A stretch of 64,000 bases of DNA from Pseudoscleropodium purum (Eukaryota > Streptophyta > Bryopsida > Hypnales > Brachytheciaceae): positions 14,012,001-14,076,000 of the forward strand of contig OZ017797.1 in NCBI GenBank assembly GCA_963969395.1, read 5' to 3'. Shown here in pieces: positions 1-12,949 of the stretch (position 1 is its first letter; every line of letters starts with the position of its first letter). The translations under genes were made by a program, and so were the position numbers. The notes below the pieces were generated by a model that was not told where the DNA came from, made no database searches, and saw only the letters and a program-made list of their open reading frames with translations.

Positions 1-718
1 CTTGTGAAGTCCAGTTGCCTAGATTTTTGCAGGGAAAAAAAAGAGGATTTTTGTGAATTCAAATGCTAATATCTTGCAATTGACATAGTAAAAGTTTCTG
101 AAATTTTTACCACATCTTTTCAAAATAGTTTACTACAAGATCCTATGGTTACTTGTGTTTAAGAATGTTTTTTTTTCAAAAATTGGGTATTTGCACTAGA
201 AATGGCAATTTTAGAGCGTTTTTGGTGAAAACATAGTTAAAAACCTCTAGGGGTTAATCACTACTTATCTCTAGCTAAGTGAAATTAAACCACCCTATAC
301 TACCAAAATTGAAGGGTGGTCGAGAAGAGATCAGCTCCTATAATGCATGATAAAGTGTGTTGGAATCCTCTTTCATTTGCCGAAAGTATTCCATAAAAAT
401 AAATTATGTTTATTGATAGTAACTGTGCTCAATTGTAATTAGCAGCAATGATCTTAGAGCATCACCACCCATTCACTGGGAAGCAGCCCGGCCTGGGCTT
501 AGGCATGGCCGGGAGGGTTTTAGAATCCCACCGGGTACTCAGCCAGGGATGCTTTAAGCCCGCCCATGGCCAATTTGCCCCTCCACAATCTAGGACCTCG
601 TCCTCACCAAGCTAAGTGTGTTGACTATGAGGCACGAATTTTGTTAGTGGGCGTTTTATCATTTTCTGTATTGCTTCTTGTCATTTAGGGTGTTTAGGTA
701 CAATGACTCCACGTGGGA
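1..718. other. AT-rich intergenic DNA with one GC-rich patch
   Basis: No coding region is supported. A GC-rich patch at about 475-640 stands out from its AT-rich surroundings and contains partly self-complementary stretches around GGCATGGCC and GCCCATGGCC. It could be a fragment of an old repeat. I recognise nothing else here. Confidence 0.4.
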
Positions 719-720
719 GA

Positions 721-850
721 ACCTAAGCACACTTCAACACACTTTTGCTTTTTCACTTTCAAATTTTTTTTTAAAAATCTAATTGAATGAAAAGAAATAA
801 ATGTGTGTTGAGGTGTGCTTGAGGTGACCTCAAGCACACTTCAACACACT
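721..850. repeat. foldback repeat (MITE-like), three related arms
   Basis: Three copies of one ~25 bp arm lie close together. Arm 1 (721-747) and arm 3 (827-850) are direct copies beginning ACCTAAGCACAC and ACCTCAAGCACAC. Arm 2 (799-825) is inverted. Arms 2 and 3 form a near-perfect palindrome of 24 bp arms (22 of 24 matching) about G826. Arms 1 and 2 bound a ~105 bp foldback whose interior is also partly complementary. A transcript would form a strong hairpin. This fits a small non-autonomous DNA transposon or its remnant, but no clear target-site duplication was seen. Confidence 0.6.
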
Positions 851-1181
851 TTTTACTTTATCTCAAATCTACCTCAAGATATTTTTTTACTATAGATTTG
901 ATTTATGGTATATATTAAGGGAAAAGTGTAGTTGTGTTGGTATTCTTGTTAGTCAATGTATATTTTAAGTATATAAAGAGATACTACTGGAACTATAAGT
1001 GTGGTTTGAGAGGTGAAAGAGAGAATATTGTTTTATTCAAATTATTTTACTTCTATAGTTGGTTGCGGAATCATAATACTTTTTTATTTTATTATTTTGA
1101 ACACTTGTTATAATGGATATTCCAATTGCTAAAAATCTGTAAATGTGTGTTTGACTTGTTTTGTCAGGGAATTGAGCGGGG

Positions 1182-1530
1182 ATGGCTTGGGTATCCACCC
1201 GGCCAAAAGAAAACCGGGAGGTAAAGGGCTCCGGCACACCCATTTCCCCAGCCCTGTTAGGGGGAATGGATGGCGATGCTCTTACGCGTGTACAGTATAC
1301 CTTAGAACTTTGCGGTTGCCATAATGAAGTTGAACATGGAGTTTCACACTTGGAAGGACGGCTCAAGAAACAGGCAAAGTTTGCCATTAAGATGGTGCAT
1401 TTGTAAGGCCGGCTGCTGAGTGTCTGTCAGCTCTAGATTTGGGGGGAGCAGTAGAGGATTCCTGGGATGTCGCCGTTGAGGAGTCTGGTCCAGGCCTTGT
1501 TGGTCATGCTCGTAGGCTAGGTAAGCCAAA
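1182..1530 (+). pseudogene. degenerate coding-like fragment, unrecognised
   Basis: GC content rises and a + strand reading frame opens at ATG 1182 and runs to 1406. A second frame, shifted by one base, then stays open from about 1390 to 1530 and ends at a splice-donor-like AG/GTAAG near 1519. The two pieces read like one exon interrupted by a stop and a frameshift. I do not recognise the protein. A - strand frame of 116 codons over the same bases is an alternative. It could be a gene remnant or a transposon fragment. Confidence 0.22.
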
Positions 1531-1539
1531 GATTTTTAG

Positions 1540-4500
1540 TTTTTTAATTTGAAAAACAACCAGACATCTGCTTATTGATGTTCCTCTTCAGACATCTCAC
1601 TGTTCGAGATGAAATCATTTTGTCTTCGTACCACACCAATGAAAGAAATCAATGTAAGAAATTCCTCAGTTCTGTATGTTCCGCAAGTTCTTGACAGACA
1701 GCATATTCCGGAATGCAAAAGTTCTCATTTCTTGTAGGAATTTATGTTACCAAACGAATAGAAGAGAAGGCAAAATAACTTCGGGACCGAGTCTTTCTTT
1801 CATTTCGTTTGGAGTGCAAATCATCACAAAGGCTGATATCAGGACCAAAATTATGACCCTCATTATAATACAGAAAAGTAATCTGAAAGGTTACCGAAGT
1901 ATACCTGAAGGCAAATGATCACTACTTGGGTTGAAATGGCTGCTCCCTGATGGTTCAAGGCTCCTCATCTCATCTCCTCATCTCAAGATGGGGAGCTTGC
2001 GTGCGAAATTTGATGAATGGATTGTAACCTCATCTTTGTTCAAATGGCGGATTTCATTGAAATCGGCAAAGTTTTAGTCAATTGCCCAACTGAAACCTCA
2101 GATGTTTACCAGTCCTCGTTTCCCCAGATCTTTGGGCACTTGAAGGGCTTCATTCTCAGAGTCTTCGGCACTTCAACATCACAATCTTGAAGCTTTAAAA
2201 CATGTCATTTTAACAAACGCATTCGGCCGGTACTTGGAACATCACAATTCACAGACTTTGAAACATGTCTTTCTAACACTTACACTTTACACAATAATGC
2301 TAAGTTGATTAGTCAAACGATTTTGTTAGTTTTCTTTTGGTTGAGAGGGAGAGTGACATAATCCATGTCGTTCTGTTCTATAGTGAGACAACCCTTTGGT
2401 GCGCCAAGAAATACACTCTTGAAAGTCCTTGATTCTTGAGTAAACCTGAGCAATAACCCTCACAAGCTTCCCCGCGCGCTCGTGAAGGCTACGTAACGCG
2501 TAAGTGCCCTGTCGTTTATTCGCAGTGCATTCAAAGGCTGTAGCGTGTAGCCATTCTTGATTGTTACCGAGTCTGTGTTGTGTGAGGGAATGAGAATATG
2601 GACCTTGAATTGACTGAGTGTGGAGCTGGTGGGTTGCAGATTGGAATTGAGGTCTGGCTATGAGTTGCGTTGCCTTGAAGAGAACAGATGAAACAGTGTT
2701 AAGGAGGAGTCTTTTTTGGAGATCGTAGGATGGAAATTTTTGTTTAAGGCAAGAAACACACATCAATGTTTAATTTGCCTTGGCTTGACGGGAATATGCA
2801 CTTCATATTGGAGGTTTTTTTTTATAATTTTAAACAAATGGGAATCTATTGCAAAACGACACAGTTACAAAACCTTCATATTAGAGTTCCACGGATGCAG
2901 AATCTCTGCGAGCAGTTCAGACTCTTGCACTCTGCATTCATGAAGTCGGCTTCAAGTCTGGATTCTTTACAAAGCCGATGGCAAAGAGCTGCCCAGATGA
3001 AATGCAGATCCATGAAATCTTACACTTTCTAAAGAGAATCATGTCAATTCTGTGAGGCTTGACAAGTTTGCATCGTCTTACCAAGCATAAAAGTTTCCTA
3101 AAATAACGTGTTTTTAATATTTTCTCATGTTTAAAGAACGTGAAACATTTTTATGAGACTGAAAAAACCCGATACACTTTTTGCTAAGGTAACTAGACCT
3201 AAAACTGATTGAATAAGTATCTGAGCATGGTTCCCATTATTAAATTGTCAAAATAATTTGTTGGATCTTGTTGAGAGTGATCATGGAATTCAAGATTCTA
3301 TTTGCATGCAATTTTTGGACAATGTATGAAAAATCTATGAATTTCCAAAGTGCTGAAAATAGGTGTATCCAAGATTGATCCTAGACTCTCATGTTTAAGG
3401 GGCTTACATTGTATGTAAGAATCTACATAGGGCACTGAGCAATTTTGCAAATAGATCACATTTAGGAGCAATTACATGAGGAATCAAAATGTAGGCATTG
3501 TTCAAGTGAAAACACTCGAACAATTCTGGTGGTGTTGCAGTTCCTTGCAATTGTGATTGCTGTGATCGAAGTCATTGCATCAAGCGATATTGTCTAAACT
3601 CGTCTGAGTTGATTTTGTTGATAAACCTACTGAAAAATGTTTGCATTATTTATTTATTTACTTACTTAGTTATTTGTCATGACCAAACCACAACAAGATG
3701 TAAGTGAATTAACTTTGTAATGACAGGTTTTAAACTTGAAATACATGTATTTCAAGTAAAATTTTGCTGAAAATTGCCTAAAACATAATGAAAGTTCTCA
3801 AGCCTGCAAAGGGTTGTTAAGAACATTTGTTGAACTAATAATTATGGATTTCTACACCTGAACTATTCCCCTATATCTGCTCAGTTTGGTAGGTGGGCAA
3901 TGCTGGATTGGGTTGGGAGTAAATAATGCAGATGAAGTCTTGCATTCCATTGTTAAAGCACATACTTCTTGGTTTTTCAGATTTCAAAGAGAGGTGAACA
4001 CATGTCACCTAATATCGCACTGGCATTAGTAGTGTCAGTATAGATCAAAGATACTACACACGAGTAAGTAGCAGGCTAGCAACTGAAATAATCCCCCCTA
4101 AACTCGTAGAAAATTTTCACGCCTAAGAACTTCATATGATTTTTTTACATAGGAATGTCAAAAATATCAATGGCAAAGCCATATGATTTTTTGCACTTCA
4201 TATGATTTTTTTCACTTTTTTCAAGAGTTCATAATAGTTTCAAATGTTTTACGAAAATCCAAAATTTTATGACTATGAAAGGCATGTGATAACATCTTTG
4301 AAAAATAAATATAAAAATTTCATTCATTTATAGTTCCAAAATGGAAATTTATAGAGAGAAGAACTTCAAGGTTTGAAAAGTGGTCATGGCATAGTTAAAA
4401 ATGGTCATGTTGGTCTTGTGAGATGACCATTGCAAAAATCCAAAGTCTTAAGCAACTTAGTCTTCTTAACCAAGTTTTCTCCTTGTGACATTTGCAATCA

Positions 4501-4640
4501 AATTGCATGTGGTGTAGTTAATAAAACTAGTGTAACTCATTATATTTTTCATTTATAGTGGATGTAGGAACAAAATTATTATTATTCATCTTGAGAAGAG
4601 AATTCAACCACAAGGGGGTCACTCCAAATAGATATCTGGA
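1540..4640. other. intergenic DNA, no supported gene
   Basis: Open frames exist, including a - strand frame of 146 codons at 2326-2766, but none shows a recognisable domain. A short exon-like stretch at 2865-3032 (+) follows an acceptor-like ACACAG and encodes about 55 charged, helix-prone residues before a stop. Three short direct repeats of CATATGATTTTTT occur at 4134-4212. The rest is plain AT-rich DNA. Confidence 0.35.
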
Positions 4641-4859
4641 TATAACATGCGGCTAGAGTTTGTTTTTAAGGAGATATTTAGATGTCCAAGAAAATTTAAA
4701 TGGTCCCTATTATTATCTAATTTTGGAATTCATGATATTTTAGGCCCCTGTACAATTACTTTGAATTTGCAAGGAGGGGCATTTTTTATACCCTTATTTT
4801 ATTATAAGGAAAAAAATAATGGGAAAAAGGAAAATACCGAGATTAAAGATAAAAAAAAA

Positions 4860-5320
4860 TTGTAAACTACCTTAAGCCACCAAAAAATGGGAAGGAAAAA
4901 ATCATAAACTACCTTTAGGCCAAAAAAATTGGAAGGAAATACCCCATTAAACTACCTTGAGCCAAATAAAAACAAAGGAAAAATAACCTTAAAATATCTT
5001 CAACCCAAAAAAATGAGAAGGAAAACAATTGTAAAGTATCCTAAGCCAAAAAAAAATTGGAAATGAGAATAAACCTTAAATTATCTTAAGCCAAAAAAAT
5101 TAGAAAAGAAAAAAATTGTAAACTACCTTGAGACCCCAAAAATGGGAAGGAAAAACCCCCTTAAAGTACCTTGAGCTCAAGAAATTGTAAAGAAAAAAAA
5201 TTGTAAATTACTATAAGTTCAAAAAAAATGGGAAGGAGAATAAACCTTAAACTACCTTGAGCCAAAAAAAATTGGGAAGGGAAAAGCCCTCTAAAATTGC
5301 TTACATCCACAAAAATTTTG
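4860..5320. repeat. 42-44 bp minisatellite, about 11 copies
   Basis: A unit built on CTACCTTGAGCC, then an A-rich run, then GGGAAGGAAAAA and CC-TTAAA recurs with starts near 4867, 4909, 4952, 4994, 5036, 5081, 5123, 5166, 5208, 5252 and 5296. Spacing is 42-45 bp. Copies are diverged by substitutions and A-tract length changes, so the array is old. It has no coding potential. Open frames across it arise from the A/T bias. Confidence 0.85.
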
Positions 5321-5841
5321 AAGCCAATGAACAATTTGAAACTTCTTTTTGTTGAAAAAAACATGAAAAGGAATAGACATCACAAATGTTGTACAACATA
5401 TATTATATTTGAAGAATGATAACACATGTTTCAAATACATTTATTTTTTGTGAATAAAAAAATTTCAAGTTTGGAAACCAAAACAATTCCTTCTTGTAAA
5501 GTATGGATTACACAAAAGTTTGAAAATCACAAAGTCAAGCAAGCAATATAAAAAACCCATGTTTTTTTGTGACATCATACCATAAATATGGCATGTTTTG
5601 TGGATAGGGCAAGGGTTGATAGAATTGTTTTGGATGTTGCAAAGAACATATGCATATTAGTGGAAAAACAATGTTATATTAGAAAAAAGAAGTATGTTCA
5701 ATGAGACATCCAATAAAATGTTGGCATGTTTTTTTTGTGTTAAAAAAGTGTGACAATACAACATCAGCAAGGGTATTTTTTGAAATAAATAAATAAATAA
5801 AATGAAAACTAACAAGGCATACAATGAAGATGATGTCATCA
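5321..5841. other. AT-rich DNA, nothing recognised
   Basis: No gene, RNA or clear repeat is visible. Confidence 0.4.
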
Positions 5842-6823
5842 CACTTTGATACCATTTTAGAATTTTAAAACTATTTTTTAAACATCAATTAAGACATCAA
5901 CTAATACATCAAGATGTTTCTTGGGAAATTAACCAAAATGTCAACTAAGACATTCAAATGATTTCTTAGACATCAACTAAGACAAAGTATTGTTCGTGAG
6001 GATGTTCATGTCTAAAATTATGGTTTTCATAAAATTCCAAAGTTTTACATATCCCATATGGTTTGGCTTCCCTCCTATTGCCCCACTTGTATAAATAGCT
6101 TATTTTTTTATATCAATATATTCACAATAAGTGGCTTTTCAAGCCAAATATGATATACTATGTATGGCATATATATTGTGTGTGGCATATAATATATAGC
6201 ATATCATCTACAGTAAACAAGGTGTGATGTATTGTGTATATTGCATGGTATATAATGTATGGCATATTATATATAGTGTATTGTATATGGCTTATTGTGT
6301 ATTATGTATGTCTAAATCTAAATTTAAAAAAAACATCTAGATATCTAAGTTGATGTCTCAAAAAATTGAGACATGCTCATCAAATATGTCTAAGAAGATG
6401 TCATTTGTAATGTTTTCATGTCTCCATAGACGTGTTGTAACACATGGATGTTCAACAAAATTAAACTCATGTCACTATTGACATCTAAAAAAATATGTAT
6501 ATGTTACAATAGACATCCAAATTGACAAGACTTAGAACTTAATGCACTAATGACATGAGCAAGGACTTAGATGAAAAAAATTGATGATGTGGCATTGCTC
6601 ATTGATGCGGATGCTAGGTGCTAGCCACATGACAACTTTCATGGCCTTCAAAGACCATATATTTTGTGACGTCCTCCAAAATTTCTTTGAAATTAGACCA
6701 TATTTTTGGCATGTCCAATTTGATGCATTTTTTAAGACATCTTTGTTAACATGACTGACATTCAAATTAACATACTTACCATGTTTTTTTGCTTGTCACA
6801 AAAAACGAAGGTTTCTTATAGTG
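5842..6823 (-). mobile_element. CACTA (En/Spm)-type element end with subterminal repeats
   Basis: Read on the - strand from 6823, the sequence begins CACTATAAGAAACC, the classic form of a plant CACTA terminus. Inside it, from about 5880 to 6770, the hexamer GACATC and its complement recur many times in both orientations, for example near 5893, 5901, 5981, 6354, 6399 and 6489. Repeated subterminal motifs are known from En/Spm elements. A TATGGCATAT-rich tract fills 6120-6310. The other end is uncertain: a weak match, CACTTTGATACC, lies at 5842, but no matching 3 bp target duplication was found. No transposase frame is present, so this would be a non-autonomous copy or a fragment. Confidence 0.5.
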
Positions 6824-7599
6824 AAGAAAAACAAGTTGAAATACAAAGAAGACAATTCATGTATTAGAGCCAATATCCATGTATCTAGGAAATGAAATCA
6901 TTTATCAAAATGGACTGATACCAATATTTTTTCATCCAAGAAGGTAGTTCAATAGTTCCATGAATTGAACCTAGTGACAATAAATTTCTAAGATTCATAT
7001 CTAAAACCTTATCTTAGAAAAAAGAAAATTTAATATGAAGTATTATTGACCTATGTATCTTACTTATAATTGTGTGCACATGATTTAGTACACTATATAT
7101 TACCTCTAAGTTATTTTTAAATTTTAAACACCATGAATTCTTACCTCCCTATATTATATCGCACATTGTTTTCTAAAAATTTCTAAGTGTCCACCCCACC
7201 CCCACCTCCAACCCACTCCCACCCCCCACCTCTTGAATTTAACATAATGAATCATAGTACATTGTTATATGTAGAATTATTTTATCATTCATCAAATTGA
7301 TGAAGATGCAATACCTTTCCAATCTATAATCTATATATTACTCATTATAACCTACACCTACTTCATAACCACTATACAAAAGTAAACCAAATATATACCA
7401 AAAAGTTTCATTAATATTAAAAAAAAATTCTAAGCCCAAACTAAAGATTCACACCATATTTTACCACCCACAAAACTACTACTTGTTCAAATCTCTATGG
7501 AAAAATGTAACTTCAACAAAGATATGTCTATCATACAACCTACAATCGACACTCACCAAAATTAAGTCCATCAGCATATAAAAAAATGGTTCATAAGTC
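6824..7599. other. AT-rich DNA with one C-rich tract
   Basis: No gene is supported. A strand-asymmetric C-rich tract at 7191-7230 carries five runs of three or more C. It could form a G-quadruplex on the - strand, although one loop is about 8 nt. Confidence 0.5.
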
Positions 7600-7604
7600 A
7601 CAAA

Positions 7605-8012
7605 ATATCACTTACACAATTTTGATGTCTTGGGGCAACAATACCACTTACACAATTTTGATGACTTTGGGCAACAATACCACTTACATGAAATTGATGG
7701 CTCTAGAAGTAATACCACCTACTCTATTTTGATGTCTCCCAGCAACAATGCCACCTATACAATTTTGATGGCTTTGGAAGCAATACCACTTACACTATTT
7801 TGAAGGAGAAATACCACTTATACAATTTTGATGATTCTAACAACAATACCACTTATGCTATTTTGATGGAGCAATACCACCTACATAATATTGATGACTT
7901 TGGAAACAATACCACTTATAGAATTTGATGACTTTGGCAACAATACTACCTACATGATTTGGATATCTTTAATAACAATGCTACTTACACAATTTTGATG
8001 GAATAATTCTAC
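7605..8012. repeat. 36 bp minisatellite, left block
   Basis: Repeats of ACAATTTTGATG, a variable CTTTGG-like middle and GCAACAATACCAC, then TTACAC or CTACAT, recur about every 36 bp. A shortened variant keeps GATGGAGCAATACCAC. Copies are diverged and directly adjacent. The array is interrupted at 8013 by a solo LTR and resumes at 9276. Confidence 0.85.
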
Positions 8013-9275
8013 TGTAGATAACCAAATTGGATTTTTATTTGTAAATTTTTGAGCCGTTTTGGGTGTTAATTGAGAGTTTTTGGTGTTAGTTTCTGGTTTT
8101 ATGGTCCAATTGGGTGGTTTTAAGCTATTTGTTTAAGACCAAGTGGTTGTTATGTTGATGTCTAATCAAGAGAAATTCCGATTTGTTGGTTAAGAAATAG
8201 GTTGTTAGTTCTAGCCAGGAGTGTTTGATAAGATTTAGTTCCAAGTTGAGTTCAGTCTCTGGTTGGTATGAGTTGATTTTTGTTCCAAGTTAGAAATTTA
8301 ATGTGTGTTAATTGGTTGAGTCAGTAGTCAGTTCCAAATAGGTGAATAGTAATTGTGAATGGAAGCGGGTTCAACCGAATGGGATGAAGGTCAGTAGGTG
8401 AGTGCTATCTGATGAATGTTGCCAAATGGGATCCTAATGGGTGGCTGATTTTAGTTGGCTTTCTCTTCCAATTTGGTAACCGTTTGGATTGTGTCCTATT
8501 AGTTCCAATTTGGGATTCATTTTTCTTTGTCCACTGTTGAGAGAATGCCAGTGAGTCCCAGTCGGTGAAGGCTGCATGTGTTTGTGTTTGAGTGTGTGAT
8601 TCCCAATTGGGAATTGTGTCTGTGTTAGTTGGTGTTGATCCAAGGTTGGATCAGTTTGTGTGTGTGTCCTAGTTGGAAGTGTGTTTCAGCCAGTGTATGG
8701 CGTTGTTGTGTGTGTGCAGAATGCGAAGATTAGATGAAGAATTTTCCAAATCAGGAGTTGATTTGGGAGAGTGAAGCTCAGATGGTTAAATTTGTGAAAG
8801 TCTGAGCGTGAAGAAATGATATTTAAAATTGTGTGATAGAAATCCAAGTTGGAGTGAGTAATTGATAGATCAATTGTAGTTTACTTGGATGTATTACTAT
8901 GAGAAATACAAGAGGCCGATTTAGAGCGGTGAATAAGAAATCCATTGTAGAATCATAATCGGTGATTGTTGTATCTGTCTTAAGAGCTGTAGTGAGAAAT
9001 TTAGAATTAAAATGATAGTACGATGTTGGACAATTTGTGAACCTTGGAATTTGGAACAATCAATTTGATGTATGTGAATTTATTTTGTGATGTCATTGTA
9101 GTATCAATGATTGCTAAATTTCTAAATTGGATCTTGGTTTTCTATTTGAGAATTGAATTTTTTATTTTAGGAATTAGTCCTATTAGCAAATTAATCCTAC
9201 TTAACCATCTCCCTTGGAACGAACTTATTATACTAAATTGGGTAATCTCCAATTGGGAATTATCCTTCTTCAACA
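8013..9275. mobile_element. solo LTR (1263 bp) inserted in the minisatellite
   Basis: The segment starts TGTAGATAACC and ends CTTCTTCAACA, the TG...CA (here TGT...ACA) ends of a retrotransposon LTR. It is flanked by a perfect 5 bp target-site duplication, TCTAC, at 8008-8012 and 9276-9280. Removing the segment and one TCTAC restores a normal minisatellite unit (TTCTACCTACATAATTT). No reverse transcriptase, integrase or internal region is present, so this is a solo LTR left by recombination between two LTRs. A 16 bp perfect palindrome, ATTCCCAATTGGGAAT, lies at 8599-8614. The superfamily (Copia or Gypsy) and orientation cannot be told from the ends alone. Confidence 0.88.
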
Positions 9276-9990
9276 TCTACCTACATAATTTAAATGCCTC
9301 TGGCAACAATATCACCTATGTAATTTGATGGGTCTAGCAACAATACTATTTAAGACACAATTTCGATGACTCTAGCAACAATAGCACCTACTTGATTTGG
9401 ATGGCTCTTGCAACAATACTACTTATACAATTTTGATAGAATAATATCACCTATACAATTTGGATGGCTCTCACAACAATATCACTTATGCTATATTGAT
9501 GGAGTAATACCACTTAAATAATTTTGATGACTATGGCAACAATACCACCTATATGATTTTAGTAGCTCTAGTAACAATACCACCTACTTGATTTTGATGA
9601 CTTTGACAACAATACCTCTTACACAATTTTGATGACTTTGGCAACAATACCACCTGCCTAATTTGGATGGCTCTAGCAATAATGATACTTACATAATTTT
9701 GATAGCTCTAGCAACAATACCAATTACACAATTTTGATGGAACAATCCCACCTACACAATTTTGATGGCTTTGGCAACAATACCACCTACTTGATTTTGA
9801 TGTCTTAAGCAACAATCCTACTTACATGATTTCGATGGATTTGGCAACAATATCACTTATACAATGTTGATGGAACTATACCACCTACTTCATTTTGATG
9901 TCTCTGGCAACAATACCACTAACACAAATTTGATGGACAATCCCACCTACATGATTTTGATGGCTCTTGGCAACAATACCATGTAAACAA
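9276..9990. repeat. 36 bp minisatellite, right block
   Basis: This continues the array at 7605-8012 with the same ACAATTTTGATG and GCAACAATACCAC elements, about 18-20 diverged copies. The first bases (TCTAC) are the right copy of the LTR target-site duplication. Confidence 0.85.
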
Positions 9991-12945
9991 AAGTCATTGT
10001 ACCAACATTACTTCTAGATCTTTGAAGTTGAACTCTTCTAAACTCCATAAGTACTACTCTTCTATTACAAAAATTATGTACAAACAAATCAAAGTTTCCA
10101 ACTACTCCCTAGATCACAATCCATGCTTTCTATTTTCATTTCATTTTTCAAAACCATCCACTTTTATTTTTCCTCTCCTATCACATATTCAATTTGAATC
10201 CTCTCATTCTACTCCCTTTACATAAGAGTCAAAGTTTTTGATTCACTTAAGACTTGACTTCTCATACAAATGGATTGGTATAAGAATTGCACATACTCCA
10301 CACCCATCACTTTTTACCAAAACAATACATTGCATGTGCATGACACACAACATACACAAATCCTAACAATATCACTCTCATCATCATCCCCTAAATCCTC
10401 AATGGTATCATAATTTAAATCAAACCCCACAACTCCATCCAAACACTCATACACCAGTCAACTTCCATGCCAACTCAATTACATATGACCCCTTCACCCT
10501 TTGCATATGCAAGCAAATACAATTCAAAGAACCCTCTATACTATACATTTGCAAACATTGCAAATCACATTTCATATCCACCTTGACATTCTTAGACACT
10601 CTAGGTACCACAACTCTTGAATTACAAATCACCCACTTTCAATACAAACCATCCCATCTACACCTTCTAATTTCAAAATCAGCAAAATCTATATATGTTA
10701 TTCCATCCCATCATCCCCTATGAATTATATATCCCATGCCTTGCTTCCTATACCTTTGCACCATACTCCTACAAATTTTAGGTTCCCGCTACAATTTGGC
10801 TGCTATACAAATGAATCACTTAAACCTAAATATAAATCTTATATATAACTAAAGATATTTTAAACATTATAGACTAATTTTTTTGTTTAATTTTGATTCT
10901 CTAATTTTATTCATTTAATTTAATTTTTAAACTATTGGCTTTAATTGGCCCTTGCACCTTTGTTGTCATGAACTACACCCAACATGATGATTAGCATCAG
11001 CTCTAACACAAGGCACCACTACTCTACTAGTCATATTTGTTAAAATGACATGATAAAATGTGCCAAAATTGTGTCTTTTAAATAGGTCATGGTATTCTAA
11101 AATTAGGAATGGTAAGATTGAAGGTTCTAAACAAATATCTAAAAAAACTTAAATTCTTAAGACTTTGTTGCTTTAGTAAATATAATAATATAATCTTTTT
11201 ATACTAGATTTAAACTAGTACTAGAAGGGGCATCATTTCAAATAAAGAAATTCAAGGACCAAACATGTATTAGGGCTTTGTCCAACACTTGTGATAAATT
11301 GAATCATGAAATTGGCAAAGCTAATCAAGTCTATACCATGCTTTGTCATCCATTTTTTTGCTTTTTAATTTCAAAGTATGAATTTCTATTTCATTAATAG
11401 AAAAAGTTTCCATGATTTAAGATTTGAGTGCTATGTTAACTTTTCAAATACCTTTAGTTAATGATCAATCTATTTTTCTACCTCCTTTTATAAATAATCA
11501 AGGCAATTTCATGGTGGTATGAATTTTAGTATAAAGTTGCATTGCTCTTACAATAAAACGTAGTAGTGTGATTTGTAGGTGTCTTAGCGTCTAAACAAAT
11601 TGAATGTTGTGACTCTAAATTCTAAAAAACCCACTTAGTGTAGAATTCATATACCATGTAAAAAAATGGATTATATTTAGGAGGTCTTTAGTAATGGATT
11701 TTTGAATTTAAAAAACATCATTTTTGTGTAATGGAGGCTTTACAATATCTATCTTTACTTATAACTCTAGTTTTGAAGTTTTACTAATAGCCTATATTTC
11801 CACATAAACATTTTGAATATTTTGAATATTTTTATAATTAAAATTAATAAAATAATTTGAATAAATATTCATACACTATAAGTGCTTTAGGTGGTTCATT
11901 ATATATTGGTTTTAGAAATTATATTATTCCAAACATAGGGGCCCACAAAAAAATTGAAGCAAAAGATTTTAAAACTATTTGTTTTACTATAAGGTTTCGA
12001 TATAGGAATTCATGGAATTATAACTAACAAAGGCTATAAACAAATGAGGTATGTTTGTCAATTATTGAAAGTAATATAGGGTCCATATTGTTCAATAGTC
12101 TTGGTCAATAGTCAAGCTAAGAAACATCCTATATCTGCTTAAAATTTCTAAGACTTGGAAGCATCTTTTCTTTAGAAGAAACATCACCTATTTGGGCCTC
12201 TTCCACATTTATAGTTACCTTCATTTAATATGGTGGCAAATGGACACACTCAATTATAACCTTCTAAATGAAAGGACTTACCAACAAAATCAAAATTGTT
12301 ATTATTGTTGGCACCCCCCTCTCAAACTTCTTCCTTCCTTGTTTGTTGCTTGTTGCTATTTGCTCCCCTAATTTTTTGGAAGACATGTAGCATGAATTGT
12401 TGGTACTTCTTGCTCTTTCATTTAAGGTTATGCATTTATCTGAAAGTACATGCAACGACTTCAAATTTCTATGTAGATTGCAATAGATAATTTTCTATCT
12501 GCACTTGTTTTTTTATAGTATAAAGTCCACTTTTTTTCTCACTATAAACTTTTTTGCATTAGGTTCAATTTTAGATTCAATCTTCTCCACCACACTTCAA
12601 CTTTTGGGTCTAACTTTGTGTTTTACAAATGCACAATTGTTGAACACTTGCCTTCAATAGATGCTCTAATCTAAATTTTGCCTATTTTGCAAATACCTAG
12701 GATTATAGTATGGGAGTTCAATATCCAAAGAATGATAAAATAATTTAATGTATTGTGGCTAAATTCACATTTACAAATAGAAATAACTTACAATTTCAAA
12801 TCTAAACGGAAATAAAGTTAAAATATTCCCATTGGTTCTAGAAATAGGAATCACTCATTATCCAATAACTAGTTTTTGTTTGACACAAATGTATGCAACA
12901 ATACAAGTATGTGGTCCCGTCTGATTCTAGTTTGGGATTCAAACA
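9991..12945. other. AT-rich intergenic DNA
   Basis: No gene, RNA or well-bounded repeat is visible. Short open frames have no recognisable content. Confidence 0.4.
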
Positions 12946-12949
12946 AGAA

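Noticed and set aside
2326..2766. 146-codon - strand frame as a gene
   Set aside because: No recognisable domain, no promoter or splice context and no repeat support. It is kept only as an unexplained open frame.
8013..9275. Complete LTR retrotransposon
   Set aside because: There is no second LTR, primer-binding site or polymerase coding. The flanks are minisatellite on both sides with one target duplication pair.
7605..9990. CRISPR-like regular repeats of ~36 bp
   Set aside because: The units are contiguous with no unique spacers, are strongly diverged, and lie in eukaryotic DNA. This is a minisatellite.
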